From: CAIVAT01 sp964525995
Lineage (GTDB): Bacteria; Bacteroidota; Bacteroidia; Bacteroidales; FEN-979
Assembly: GCA_964525995.1 (NCBI GenBank)
Contig: CAZGIM010000020.1
Coordinates: forward strand, 13,335-77,334
Length of the DNA stretch: 64,000 bases
Reading direction: 5' to 3'
Both the position numbers and the translations under genes were made by a program. The notes under the pieces were generated by a model, which did no database searches, had not been told where the DNA came from, and saw only the letters and a list, made by a program, of their open reading frames with translations. This document shows, one piece after another, positions 28,495 to 37,184 of the stretch (positions are counted from its first letter, which is position 1; each line of letters begins with the position of its first letter).

Positions 28495-28580
28495 CCAGTG
28501 GACAAGTGGACAAGTGGACCAGTGGACAAGTGGACAAGTGGACCAGTGGACAAGCGGACAAGCGGACAAGTGGACTGGTT
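28495..28580 (+). repeat. Octamer array (CAAGTGGA) directly after the PRODH stop
   Basis: Starting at the TGA itself, about ten units follow with an 8-bp period: CCAGTGGA, CAAGTGGA, CAAGTGGA, CCAGTGGA and so on, with two CAAGCGGA variants. The first part shows a 24-bp higher-order pattern. The same octamer, in the same orientation relative to the upstream gene, follows lpxL and the acyl-CoA ligase. Confidence 0.85.
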
Positions 28581-28615
28581 AAGTTGTTGATTCTGGCAAG
28601 TCTGGTTATCGGAAA

Positions 28616-31600
28616 TTATTTAAAGGCTTTTTCCAGCATCCCGTCGCCGGTTAGTTTCAGGCGATCGAAATAAGAGGGAACTTCCTTTCCGGTAAGCCGG
28701 TCAACGTACAACTTCGCCAGATACTGTCCGAGCATAAAGCCCTGTCCGCGCATTCCCAAAAAGAGCCCTAGTTCGGGATCGATGATCATACGCGGTTCCA
28801 CATAGTAACCCGCCCATACCGCCTGGAATCCGACGGAGGAGAGTTCGGGGATCCAATCGGTAAAGATTTCGGAGGCAATTTCAACAAAATCCTGTGAATT
28901 GATCTTGATATTTTTATCGGCTTCCATCGGTTCAACGGCGGGCGATGCACACCCGATGATTTGTCCGGTTTCGGCAAGTTGCTGTCCGTAAACTGCTATA
29001 AATCCTTTGTACCGGCGACGGTCGATCAGCATGTCGAGGGGTCCCCCGTCTTTGCCAAGTCGTGGCAGGCGGCGGGTGATGAAGGCCTGGTGTTTAACGG
29101 GATAGAGTCCGGTTTCGATGTCTAATTGTTTTGCAAAATGGTTACCCTCGGGGCCGAGGGCATTGATGAAGACTTCACATTCGTAAGTCAGGTATTCCTG
29201 ATTGTGATTCTGTACCAGCACAACATAGGTTTCTCCCTCTTTCCTGACATTGATGAGCCGGCAATCCTCTTCCACCTTTCCGCCTTTCCCGATACCGATC
29301 CGGCGGATCAGATCAATAACCCTTCCCGGCGTAGCCTGCCAGCAATCATGCGTAATTAGTGCGGCCTGGTAAGTCGTAAGCCTGGGATTAATCCGGGGGG
29401 AGATTTCCCTGACAAAGTCTTTCGGTTCCACCATGTAGGCGTTTGACCACGACATCGAATCGACCAGCGCCCGGTACATGGCATCATCATGGGCAAAGGT
29501 AACATAGCGGGTCGGATAATAGTCGATGTTATGGAGCTTTTGAAGTTCTTTAAAAATTTCGTGGTTGTGCGTGGCAATGTCCGACAATTCGGGGAGGGAG
29601 AAATTGGGTCTTCCTCCGGCTATATTGCGCCAGGAAGAGCCTCGGTTGGCATTAAGCAGTACCGTTTCCATCCCGGCCTCACTCAGATAGCGGAACAGTG
29701 CGCTTCCGGTAATACCTCCGCCAGCCACCACGGCTGCCACCCGGACCCTGTCCCGACGGGTTTCGGATTTTCCGGTGATAACGGTTTCGGGCACCGTTTT
29801 GGGGTACAGCTCGCCCATGGAAATCTGGTTCGACAAGGGTCCGCGGGGGGTAGGCTCCCCGACGATGCTGATTCCGCTTCCGCGAAGTGTTGTTTTCAGG
29901 CGGCGGATGCACCGTTTACCGCGGCATGCCCCCATTCCCAAACGGGTTGTGTGTTTGATCTCATCGACTGAGATAAATTTCCGGTCGCCGATGGTTTCGA
30001 GAATCTCATCCAGGGTCACATCATCGCAATGGCAAACATAGGTCGACACTTTCGCTTCCTGTTGATACGGTTTAAACACGATGGGCTGCGGATATCGTTC
30101 CTTTAGTATGAAACCCCTCACGTGGCTGAGGTCTTCGCCGTGAACAGTAAGAGAACGGACCCGTGCAATGTTGGTTTTATTGGGTTTGCGCAGGATCTTT
30201 TCCACCATTCCTTCTCCCAGGATTGTTCCCTGGTTATCAACCAGATAGCAAGCCGATTGTTCGGCAACCTCATACTCGATGGGTAGAAAGAGCCAATCTT
30301 TCGAAAGGTTATACCCAAAGATGGCAAGGCCGGGACACTGGTATACGCAGTCCATACACCCGATACATTTTCCGAAGTCGATTTCGGGAACCGTGCTGGT
30401 TGATGTTTTGGTGATGGCGCCGTGTGGACAGGAGAAAGCGCACGGATTACATGCAAAGCCATACAGGCAGTCGATCTGAACAAAGCCTTTCTGGTTCATC
30501 CGTTCGAGGGTGGGCCGACAAGGTTCGGGGATGACGCGAACAGGGTGTTGTTGCGAATCGATATACTCTTTCGAAAGCGAGAGGTATTCGTCATAGTCGA
30601 ATGATACGCCCATCTCCTGGAGTACGTCGTAGGCGGCCTGTCGTCCGCGCAGCACCGCGCTGGTGCCCTCTCCGATGCGGATAGCGTCGCCGGCGCCGAA
30701 ACAACGGCGTCCGAAAATTTCGTTCCCTTTGATCAGCAGTTGATCATCCTGAACCAGTCCGGTGCAAATATTAATGGCATCGATGCCGTCGATGATTTTT
30801 TCGGTCCCTGGAACCGGCTTGAAGTCTTTGCATTCGGCAACCACAGCGCCGATGATGCCATTGTGGTTTTCGTTGGGGATGGCCTTCAGAAGGATATGCG
30901 AGGTCAGTATGGGTATTCCCAACCTGCGTACCCGGTTGGCCTGAACCGGAAATCCGCCTTCGTAAGGCATGGCTTCGAGGATCGCTTTTACGCTGGCTCC
31001 TGCCTGCATCAGCTGATATGAGGTGAGATAGCCAATGTTGCCGGCGCCGACAGTCAGGATGTTTTTCCCCAGGAGGGTCAGCTCGTTGTTCATCATCTTC
31101 TGAACCACTGCCGCAGTGAAAACCCCCGGTAAATCATCGTTTTCGAAGGTCGGCATAAACGGTACGGCGCCTGTAGCAACGATGAGATAGCCGGCATCGA
31201 CAAAATAAATTTCTTCGGTCCGGATGTTCTTTATCGCCAGGCGTCTGCCTTCGAGAATATCCCAAACAGTAGAATTCAGGAAAATTCCTTCATGATCGTC
31301 GCCGGCTAAAGTCTTGGCAATATCAAATCCGCGCATGCCGCCGAACTTCTGTTCCTTTTCAAAAAAGAAAAACTGGTGGGTCTGCATCAGAAATTGTCCG
31401 CCAATCTTATCATTGTTATCAATGACAAGGTTCGACACCCCGTGCCGGTTCAGCGCTTCGCGGGCAGCTAATCCGGCCGGCCCGGCGCCGATGATCGCGA
31501 CAGAGGTTTTGTAAACCCGGTTTGACTGCTCCTTGTTGACGGCAGCCCGGTAAGGAGCATAATCATGGGGGATTTCCTTTACCTCTTTAACTCCATCGAT

Positions 31601-31849
31601 CCGGGTAATACAGATCCTTTTAATTTGTCCGTCAACCAGCATTTCGCAGGCGCCGCATTTTCCGATGCCGCATTCCAGACTGCGTTCGCGGTTTGCGAGA
31701 CTGTGGCTGTGCACCGGAAATCCGGCCTGGTGAAGGGCCGCGGCAATGGTAAATCCCTTATCGCCGGTTATCTCATGTCCCTGGTAATGAAAGGTCGATT
31801 GTTCCTGTTTGGTGATCTCAAGGATCGGATGTTTCGTGATTTTATACAT
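28616..31849 (-). CDS. Five-module fused flavoprotein dehydrogenase (proline/hydroxyproline type)
   Basis: A 1077-residue protein from ATG 31849 (an upstream TTG is less likely). Modules in order: a 2Fe-2S ferredoxin-like domain (Cys60, 65, 68, 80); an FAD/NAD(P) oxidoreductase (GAGPAG 121-126 and VGAGNIG about 267); two 4Fe-4S sites (Cys461, 467, 470, 474 and 495, 498, 501, 505); a BFD-like 2Fe-2S domain (Cys606, 608, 642, 647); and a DAO-family FAD oxidoreductase (AGGGITGSAL about 709-718) to the C-terminus. In HcnABC and in dye-linked proline or D-hydroxyproline dehydrogenases, these modules are separate subunits. Here they form one chain. The opposing PRODH gene supports an imino-acid substrate. 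The electron acceptor is unknown. Confidence 0.85.
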   Translation of the reverse strand: MYKITKHPILEITKQEQSTFHYQGHEITGDKGFTIAAALHQAGFPVHSHSLANRERSLECGIGKCGACEMLVDGQIKRICITRIDGVKEVKEIPHDYAPYRAAVNKEQSNRVYKTSVAIIGAGPAGLAAREALNRHGVSNLVIDNNDKIGGQFLMQTHQFFFFEKEQKFGGMRGFDIAKTLAGDDHEGIFLNSTVWDILEGRRLAIKNIRTEEIYFVDAGYLIVATGAVPFMPTFENDDLPGVFTAAVVQKMMNNELTLLGKNILTVGAGNIGYLTSYQLMQAGASVKAILEAMPYEGGFPVQANRVRRLGIPILTSHILLKAIPNENHNGIIGAVVAECKDFKPVPGTEKIIDGIDAINICTGLVQDDQLLIKGNEIFGRRCFGAGDAIRIGEGTSAVLRGRQAAYDVLQEMGVSFDYDEYLSLSKEYIDSQQHPVRVIPEPCRPTLERMNQKGFVQIDCLYGFACNPCAFSCPHGAITKTSTSTVPEIDFGKCIGCMDCVYQCPGLAIFGYNLSKDWLFLPIEYEVAEQSACYLVDNQGTILGEGMVEKILRKPNKTNIARVRSLTVHGEDLSHVRGFILKERYPQPIVFKPYQQEAKVSTYVCHCDDVTLDEILETIGDRKFISVDEIKHTTRLGMGACRGKRCIRRLKTTLRGSGISIVGEPTPRGPLSNQISMGELYPKTVPETVITGKSETRRDRVRVAAVVAGGGITGSALFRYLSEAGMETVLLNANRGSSWRNIAGGRPNFSLPELSDIATHNHEIFKELQKLHNIDYYPTRYVTFAHDDAMYRALVDSMSWSNAYMVEPKDFVREISPRINPRLTTYQAALITHDCWQATPGRVIDLIRRIGIGKGGKVEEDCRLINVRKEGETYVVLVQNHNQEYLTYECEVFINALGPEGNHFAKQLDIETGLYPVKHQAFITRRLPRLGKDGGPLDMLIDRRRYKGFIAVYGQQLAETGQIIGCASPAVEPMEADKNIKINSQDFVEIASEIFTDWIPELSSVGFQAVWAGYYVEPRMIIDPELGLFLGMRGQGFMLGQYLAKLYVDRLTGKEVPSYFDRLKLTGDGMLEKAFK

Positions 31850-31959
31850 AGTTATGATTCTTGTTTCGTCGGTACTGTTCGTCGTTGTATAGACCAACAG
31901 TGTGTAAATGGTTTAACGCGGGTATAGGAATGGTTCTCGTTGGTCCGCTTTTCCGGGTG

Positions 31960-31967
31960 CAAAAATA
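31960..31967 (-). promoter_or_regulatory. -7 box (TATTTTTG) for the fused flavoprotein
   Basis: Minus-strand TATTTTTG lies about 110 bp upstream of ATG 31849. The closest TTG is only about 15 bases away, so the match is partial. Confidence 0.3.
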
Positions 31968-32015
31968 GAGAATTTACCAATTCAAAAACAGATAACTTGT
32001 TAATAAATTCACAGT

Positions 32016-32957
32016 TCAGAGAGAAACGAAAAAGCCCACAGATATAAGGTTTTCGATACGCAGGGGCGGATTTATTTCCCGTTCGTAGAGCAAGCGGGTC
32101 TGGATGCTCGTTTTCAGAAATCTGGTGATTTTAATCGCAAGGAGGCTTTTCACGGTGAGATCGACCGGTTGGTGATAATCTTTAAAAAGCAGGAGGTCGC
32201 AGTCCCAATGAAACCTTTTCAGGAAGGCCTGGTCGATCAGCAGGTGGAGGGTCATTCCATATTCGAAAAGATGGTTTTTATCAGCGGGGACCCCGAAAAA
32301 GGATTCCCTTCCGGGCTGGTTGTAAATATTTTTATTATGGACATAGGTCAGCTTTGCTGCGCTGATTCCAATATCGATCCTCACCGCTTCGCGCAGGTTC
32401 CATCCTAATCCCCCCGAAAAGGTCCACAACAGTGGCGTGAGAAAGGAAGCCGAAAGGTACCTTTCGATCCCGGAGAGACCGTTGGCATAATCGTAGCCGT
32501 TGAATATGCGCGTTGAAAGGCTCGATCGGAATTCCAATCCGACAGTCCGGGAAATCTTCCATTCCAGGCGGGTGTCGAGGGTGTTCTCATCGGGTTGAAA
32601 CCGGCAAATGCTATCAAAAAAGATCTGGAATCCGAGGTCATGCGAAAGGGAATTGCTGAAAAAGATATGATTGCCGGAAGTGAGTTGTACCCTGTATCTC
32701 AGTTGTTGCAGTAAAAACAGGTTATTCCTGTTTTGATCCTGTTGCCGGTTTTGTAAAAACATACCGGAGAAGTTCATCATATAGGAGAGATCCTGGGAGC
32801 AGGAGAACTGTACCAGGGATGTGCCCCGGGGAGCCAGGAGTCCCAAAGGCAGTAGGACCAGGGAGTCGCTGAGAACCAGATTTTGACTGTAAACGCTCGC
32901 GGGAGCCAGACAACAACCGATGATCAACATCGCCCCGACCCGTTTTGTCCAGCACAC
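32016..32957 (-). CDS. Predicted outer-membrane beta-barrel protein of unknown function
   Basis: A 313-residue protein with a signal peptide (about 1-24, ending VYSQ). The body alternates polar and hydrophobic residues (YRVQLTSGNHIFFSN, LEWKISRTVGLEFRSSLS, LLAIKITRFLKTSIQTRL) and ends in FFVSL, features of an outer-membrane barrel. It looks distantly like DUF3078-type Bacteroidota proteins, but this is not certain. It lies 44 bp downstream of a lipoprotein gene on the same strand, so the two may be cotranscribed. Confidence 0.6.
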   Translation of the reverse strand: MCWTKRVGAMLIIGCCLAPASVYSQNLVLSDSLVLLPLGLLAPRGTSLVQFSCSQDLSYMMNFSGMFLQNRQQDQNRNNLFLLQQLRYRVQLTSGNHIFFSNSLSHDLGFQIFFDSICRFQPDENTLDTRLEWKISRTVGLEFRSSLSTRIFNGYDYANGLSGIERYLSASFLTPLLWTFSGGLGWNLREAVRIDIGISAAKLTYVHNKNIYNQPGRESFFGVPADKNHLFEYGMTLHLLIDQAFLKRFHWDCDLLLFKDYHQPVDLTVKSLLAIKITRFLKTSIQTRLLYEREINPPLRIENLISVGFFVSL

Positions 32958-33001
32958 TCCGAAAGTTTATTAAAGTATCCATGGAATTGGTCAGCAGTTG
33001 A

Positions 33002-33613
33002 TCAATGGATATTCAGTTGTTGACCGGGCTTCAATTGCCACTCTTTCTGCATATCCATGTTCAGAAAGATCAACCGGATGACGGCAGTTTTATTTTCGGC
33101 GGCGGCTTTTTCGAGATCGAAAAGACGGTAATTATAGGTCCCTAAGAATTTGGCCCAGATCACGACGAGGGTAAAGTCGCATTTCCCTGATAGAATGTTA
33201 TCGGCCGAATCCCGACCAAAGGGGGCGATCAGGCGGGCAATCTGACCCAGGGTGATTTGATCGGTTGTCACACAGGATGAATCGGCGCGAAGTCTGCGGA
33301 TCAATTCTGAACCTGCCCACTGGCATCGTGCGGTATCTCTTTCGACCAGGTTACCTGTCGTGTCGAAAAGCATATGACTGAGGAGGTTTTTCCGGATTAC
33401 GGGATGTCGCATGGCTTCGAGGTATGACGTTGAATCGCGGAACATATAAAGATAATGTGTCGGGAAATGATTTTTTTCCAGAAAGGCAATCAGTGATTCA
33501 CGGGTCTCCTCGCGGGGCTGAGCGATGCCGTATTTCATTTTCATATAACTTTTACACCCTGTCGGAGCAGTCAGAATCAGGGTAATGAAGAAGATGCAGG
33601 CGAATGTCTTCAT
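33002..33613 (-). CDS. Predicted lipoprotein of unknown function
   Basis: A 203-residue protein with a lipoprotein signal: hydrophobic FFITLILTAPTGC with a Cys at position 20 that would be lipidated. The mature part has no motif I recognise. It is helical in places (ETRESLIAFLEKNH) and ends hydrophilic (KPGQQLNIH). It starts 30 bp after a strong terminator, so it needs its own promoter or read-through, and is followed closely by the barrel gene. Confidence 0.6.
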   Translation of the reverse strand: MKTFACIFFITLILTAPTGCKSYMKMKYGIAQPREETRESLIAFLEKNHFPTHYLYMFRDSTSYLEAMRHPVIRKNLLSHMLFDTTGNLVERDTARCQWAGSELIRRLRADSSCVTTDQITLGQIARLIAPFGRDSADNILSGKCDFTLVVIWAKFLGTYNYRLFDLEKAAAENKTAVIRLIFLNMDMQKEWQLKPGQQLNIH

Positions 33614-33642
33614 ATATTTATCGGGATTGAGCAGTGCGAAAT

Positions 33643-33680
33643 AAAAACCTGCGGGGAGCCGGCTTACCGGCCCCCGCAGG
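33643..33680 (-). terminator. Rho-independent terminator
   Basis: CCTGCGGGG (33648-33656) pairs with CCCCGCAGG (33672-33680), extended inside by GCCGG/CCGGC around a CTTA loop. On the minus strand a TTTTT run (33647-33643) follows. It ends the transcript of the small secreted protein at 33694-34173. Confidence 0.85.
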
Positions 33681-33693
33681 AGAGGGTATTTAC

Positions 33694-34173
33694 CTATAAT
33701 TGAATGATCACGGTATAGACACCGGCATTGTAGCTCACAGGGTAAACTCCCTGCCGTATCGTAAGTGGGGCAGTCGAACCGAGCGCTTTTGATGTCACGC
33801 CCGACAAGGTATAGGGATCCTCCAGGGTCAGGCTGGTTTTATCCTTGAAATAAGATAACGTTGATCCACCTTCATATTTGGTCAGCTCACGGTCGTTAAT
33901 CTGCAGGATCAACTGGTTCTTTTCATTCAGTTGTGCCCTGACAGGGCAGGTATTGTAATCGGCGCCGGCGTCCATATTATCTTCAAATCCAACGCTGAAT
34001 TCAAAACAGATCCCGAATCCCCTCTTGCATTCCAGCTTGGGCCGGTGAAAGGTTATCCGGATATTGACCCAGGCAGAAGATGAGGCAGCGGGAATGGCAA
34101 TTACATCGGAGGCATAGGCGGATCCCGACAACAACATCATGCCGAGGACGGAGAAGAGTATAAGTTTTTTCAT
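33694..34173 (-). CDS. Small secreted protein of unknown function
   Basis: A 159-residue protein starting at ATG 34173, which opens a clear signal peptide (MKKLILFSVLGMMLLSGSAYA). The longer frame to 34317 adds 48 residues that do not look like protein. The mature part contains paired cysteines (ECKRGFGIC, YNTC) and a beta-rich tail (VYPVSYNAGVYTVIIQL). No family recognised. A strong terminator follows directly. Confidence 0.6.
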   Translation of the reverse strand: MKKLILFSVLGMMLLSGSAYASDVIAIPAASSSAWVNIRITFHRPKLECKRGFGICFEFSVGFEDNMDAGADYNTCPVRAQLNEKNQLILQINDRELTKYEGGSTLSYFKDKTSLTLEDPYTLSGVTSKALGSTAPLTIRQGVYPVSYNAGVYTVIIQL

Positions 34174-34488
34174 GGCTTTTCTTATTAAATAATTCGACAC
34201 AAACGCTGCCTTGAAAACGCCGGCAGCAAGCGGTTGGTCCTGAAATTCCGGAAGCCGGACCACACTACCTGAATATCGGTCTTCACCGAAGATATCGATT
34301 TCGATCTGCCTAATCATCCATGATTGCTGCGCCTCCTTCCATTAAAAATTCAATGGTTAATCGGAGCAGCATGTAAAAGGTCAACCTGAGGAAGGATATT
34401 TTTCCCGGATTTTTTGATAATTGTCTATAATTCAATAAATATCATTTATTTACAAATAATATTTGGATTTTATCTGAAAAATTTTTAG
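34174..34488. other. Divergent intergenic region
   Basis: This is the non-coding stretch between the secreted protein (minus) and the glycogen-synthase-like gene (plus). An ORF can be drawn on the minus strand to 34317, but it has no protein-like features. Nothing else was recognised. Confidence 0.4.
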
Positions 34489-34496
34489 TATCTTTG
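34489..34496 (+). promoter_or_regulatory. -7 box (TATCTTTG) for the GT5/DUF4270 transcript
   Basis: TATCTTTGCACC is a textbook Bacteroidota -7 region, 129 bp before the ATG at 34625. A TTTGG lies upstream at a slightly long spacing of about 23. Confidence 0.45.
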
Positions 34497-34624
34497 CACC
34501 GGATTTTCAGAACCCTGATTAATAACGGGGATGTACATGCAGAAAAAACCTCCTACACCGATTACTTACAGCAACAGGGAGGGCAGAAATAACAAATCAG
34601 ACAAGGACCAATTGAGAGGAATTT

Positions 34625-35452
34625 ATGGAAAAAGCGAAAGTATTGTTTGTTGAGCAGGAGATTACCCCATATCTGAAAGAGAGCCCCATGGGTACCATCG
34701 GAAGGTATCTGCCCCAGGGAATCCAGGAGAAGGGAAGGGAAATCAGGACATTTATGCCCCGGTACGGAAACATTAATGAGCGCCGGAACCAGCTTCACGA
34801 GGTGATCCGGTTATCGGGCATGAATCTGATTATCGACGACACCGACCATCCGCTGATCATCAAGGTGGCTTCCATACAGCAAGCCCGGATGCAAATCTAC
34901 TTTATCGACAACGAAGATTATTTCCAAAGAAAGTTCACCCTTCACGACAAAAACAACAAATTTTTTCCCGACAACGACGAGCGTGCTATTTTTTACTCAC
35001 GCGGGGTCATTGAGACGGTTAAAAAGTTGGGATGGGGTCCCGATGTGATTCACTGCCACGGCTGGATGACCAGTCTGGTGCCGATTTATATTAAAAAAGC
35101 CTATTGCGACAACCCCCTTTTCACCGATACCAAAGTGATCTATTCCATCTATGATGATGAATTTGAAGAATCGCTCCACAAAGATTTCGCACAAAAAATA
35201 AAATTAGACGGGATTAATAGCCGCGACCTTAAACACTATAAGACGCCATCGTACGTTAATGTCATTAAAGCGGCCATCGATTTTTCGGACGGTGTGATCA
35301 TCGGATCGCCGAAAGTCAACCCGGAATTGATCAGTTACCTGAAGGAAATCGATAAACCGTGGCTCGATTACCAGCCGATGGATCGGTACATTGATGCCTA
35401 CAATGATTTTTACGATGAGATCCTGGTAAACGATGCAGTTTCTGTTGAGTAA
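34625..35452 (+). CDS. Glycogen/starch synthase-like protein (GT5 N-terminal domain only)
   Basis: A 275-residue protein matching only the N-terminal Rossmann half of GT5 glycogen synthases. Features are KVLFVEQEITPY at the start, LPQGIQEKGREIRTFMPRYG, DNEDYFQRK, DDERA-like DNDERAIFYSRG, and WGPDVIHCHGWMT, the acceptor-site signature. The C-terminal GT1-like half that binds ADP-glucose is missing. The usual K-x-GGL motif near the N-terminus is replaced by KESPMGTIG. It is therefore unlikely to be a normal glycogen synthase. This short form is, as I recall, common in Bacteroidota. It is cotranscribed with DUF4270, 23 bp downstream, and glmS follows. Confidence 0.8.
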   Translation: MEKAKVLFVEQEITPYLKESPMGTIGRYLPQGIQEKGREIRTFMPRYGNINERRNQLHEVIRLSGMNLIIDDTDHPLIIKVASIQQARMQIYFIDNEDYFQRKFTLHDKNNKFFPDNDERAIFYSRGVIETVKKLGWGPDVIHCHGWMTSLVPIYIKKAYCDNPLFTDTKVIYSIYDDEFEESLHKDFAQKIKLDGINSRDLKHYKTPSYVNVIKAAIDFSDGVIIGSPKVNPELISYLKEIDKPWLDYQPMDRYIDAYNDFYDEILVNDAVSVE

Positions 35453-35475
35453 CTGAACCATCTAAATTCAACCTT

Positions 35476-36834
35476 TTGAAGTCACCCGTGAATAAACTGC
35501 CGGCTTCCCTGCTGATCGGAATTGTCCTGCTGCTCATCCTGTTCTCCTGTAAAAAAGATCCGTATGAAATCGGGTTTGACCTGTTGCCACCGTCCGACAC
35601 ATTAAATGTCAGGACTACCGATACCTGCACGGTGGAAGCCTTTTCGGTGATCGTCGACTCGGTACGCACCGATAAAGTGAGTTCCCTGCTCTTAGGTTCG
35701 ATGCTCGACCCTGTTTTTGGCAAGACCACCGGCAGTTTTTATACCCAGTTTGAACTCTCTTCGGAAGAGCCCGATTTCGGCGACCGGCCCGTTCTCGACT
35801 CTCTGGTCCTGATGCTCTTCTATAATAATTATTACGGAGATACACTGACACGCCAGAATGTAAAGGTTTATGAACTCAGCGACGACCTGGTGTACGACAG
35901 CGTTCACTTTTCGAACGACCGGCTCTACACCTATCCTATTCTGTTAGCCGACCAGAATTTCTACCCAAAACCTGACGACAGTGTTAAAGTGGGTGACGAG
36001 AAATTCGCGGCCCACCTGAGGATCAACCTGAGCAGGCAAACCAGTTATTTAGGCAATAAAATAATCTATGCGCCCGCCAGCGCCCTTGCCAGCAACAGTG
36101 AATTTGTGAAGTTTTTCAAGGGACTGTATGTCCAGTCAACACCTGTCAACAACGGGGGTTCGTTATTTTCGTTTTCGGTGACCAACGCTACTTCAAAACT
36201 CGTGGTCTATTTCCACGACGGTGATAATCCCACGAATGATTCGCTCAGCTACGAGTTTATCATCAACGATGGCTGCGGTCGTTTCCTCCATTACGATCAT
36301 AACCGGTATCTTGACGCTAATCAGGATTTGAAACAACAGATCCTGAACCACGATTCGACGCAGGGGAGATCAAAACTCTTTCTGCAGGGATTGGGAGGCG
36401 TTCGGATTAAGGTAAAATTTCCTTTTATGAAGGATTTCGGACACGGAAAGGTCATTGCCGTGAATGATGCGCTGCTCATGTTTAAAAATTATGAGACCGA
36501 TACAACCTTTGCGCCACCCTATTCGCTCATCCTGCTCAAACAGGACAGTGTGGGCGCGATAGGGCATCTACCCGACGAATATGAAGGGACCGGATACTTC
36601 GGAGGCACTTACAACGCCACCACCCGTACTTACTTCTTCCGGATTACACAGCATATGCAAAAGATCCTGCTTAATTCCTATACCAAAAACTATGATCTTT
36701 ATATGTATGTGACCAATCCGCGATACAACCTTGTAACGCCCAACCGCATCATCCTCAACGGGACCAATCCTATGGTACCCGGCGACAACACCGCGCGGTT
36801 TCAACTTAAAGTCACCTATACCATCTTAAACTGA
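35476..36834 (+). CDS. DUF4270-family lipoprotein
   Basis: About 450 residues, starting at TTG 35476 or GTG 35488; no ATG fits. The signal peptide ends in a lipobox (LILFSC), so the protein should be lipidated and exported. The mature part begins KKDPYEIGFDLLPPSDTLNV, the hallmark of DUF4270, and continues as a beta-rich domain (SSLLLGSMLDPVFGKTTGSF). Function unknown. It lies between the GT5-like gene and glmS, which suggests an envelope or amino-sugar context, but this is only association. Confidence 0.82.
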   Translation: MKSPVNKLPASLLIGIVLLLILFSCKKDPYEIGFDLLPPSDTLNVRTTDTCTVEAFSVIVDSVRTDKVSSLLLGSMLDPVFGKTTGSFYTQFELSSEEPDFGDRPVLDSLVLMLFYNNYYGDTLTRQNVKVYELSDDLVYDSVHFSNDRLYTYPILLADQNFYPKPDDSVKVGDEKFAAHLRINLSRQTSYLGNKIIYAPASALASNSEFVKFFKGLYVQSTPVNNGGSLFSFSVTNATSKLVVYFHDGDNPTNDSLSYEFIINDGCGRFLHYDHNRYLDANQDLKQQILNHDSTQGRSKLFLQGLGGVRIKVKFPFMKDFGHGKVIAVNDALLMFKNYETDTTFAPPYSLILLKQDSVGAIGHLPDEYEGTGYFGGTYNATTRTYFFRITQHMQKILLNSYTKNYDLYMYVTNPRYNLVTPNRIILNGTNPMVPGDNTARFQLKVTYTILN

Positions 36835-36948
36835 TCTGCGGGGAACTGACCGGGATCCATTGCACTATTTTATCATAACCGATACGTTTTTTTAAGGATT
36901 TAGAGTCTGTTTAAATTTAGTTTGTCAGGTGAAACCTGTTTATTTACA

Positions 36949-37133
36949 ATTGACATGATTTACGATTTACGATTGTACGTTCGATTTCGGATTGACAATT
37001 ATCATCTTTTGGTATGATCGTATATCTTTGCATGTTCGAATTAACCTGTTACCCCAAAATTTGAAAGTAACATTCATCGATCTGGAATCCATACATTATT
37101 CGTTTTCATTCGTAAATCGTAAATCATGTCAAT
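36949..37133. repeat. 24-bp perfect inverted repeat flanking the glmS promoter
   Basis: The arm at 36949-36972 and the arm at 37110-37133 are exact reverse complements (ATTGACATGATTTACGATTT and onward), separated by 137 bp that contain the TATCTTTG box. Each arm itself carries the 7-bp word TTTACGA twice. The second arm would be in the glmS leader RNA. No other feature was recognised in 36835-37184. Confidence 0.75.
37023..37030 (+). promoter_or_regulatory. -7 box (TATCTTTG) for glmS
   Basis: TATCTTTGCATG lies 155 bp before the glmS ATG, giving a leader of about 150 nt. No TTG at a good -33 distance was found. Confidence 0.4.
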
Positions 37134-37184
37134 CGTAAATTTCTAACAGTCTCGTTGTAATTTTAATCCGTTAAAATTTAAACT

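Noticed and set aside
19840..28580. CRISPR array
   Set aside because: The repeats have 7-9 bp units without spacers, and no cas genes are present anywhere in the window.
37031..37184. glmS ribozyme
   Set aside because: The leader has no recognisable catalytic core or double-pseudoknot sequence, and the ribozyme is mainly known from Firmicutes and relatives.
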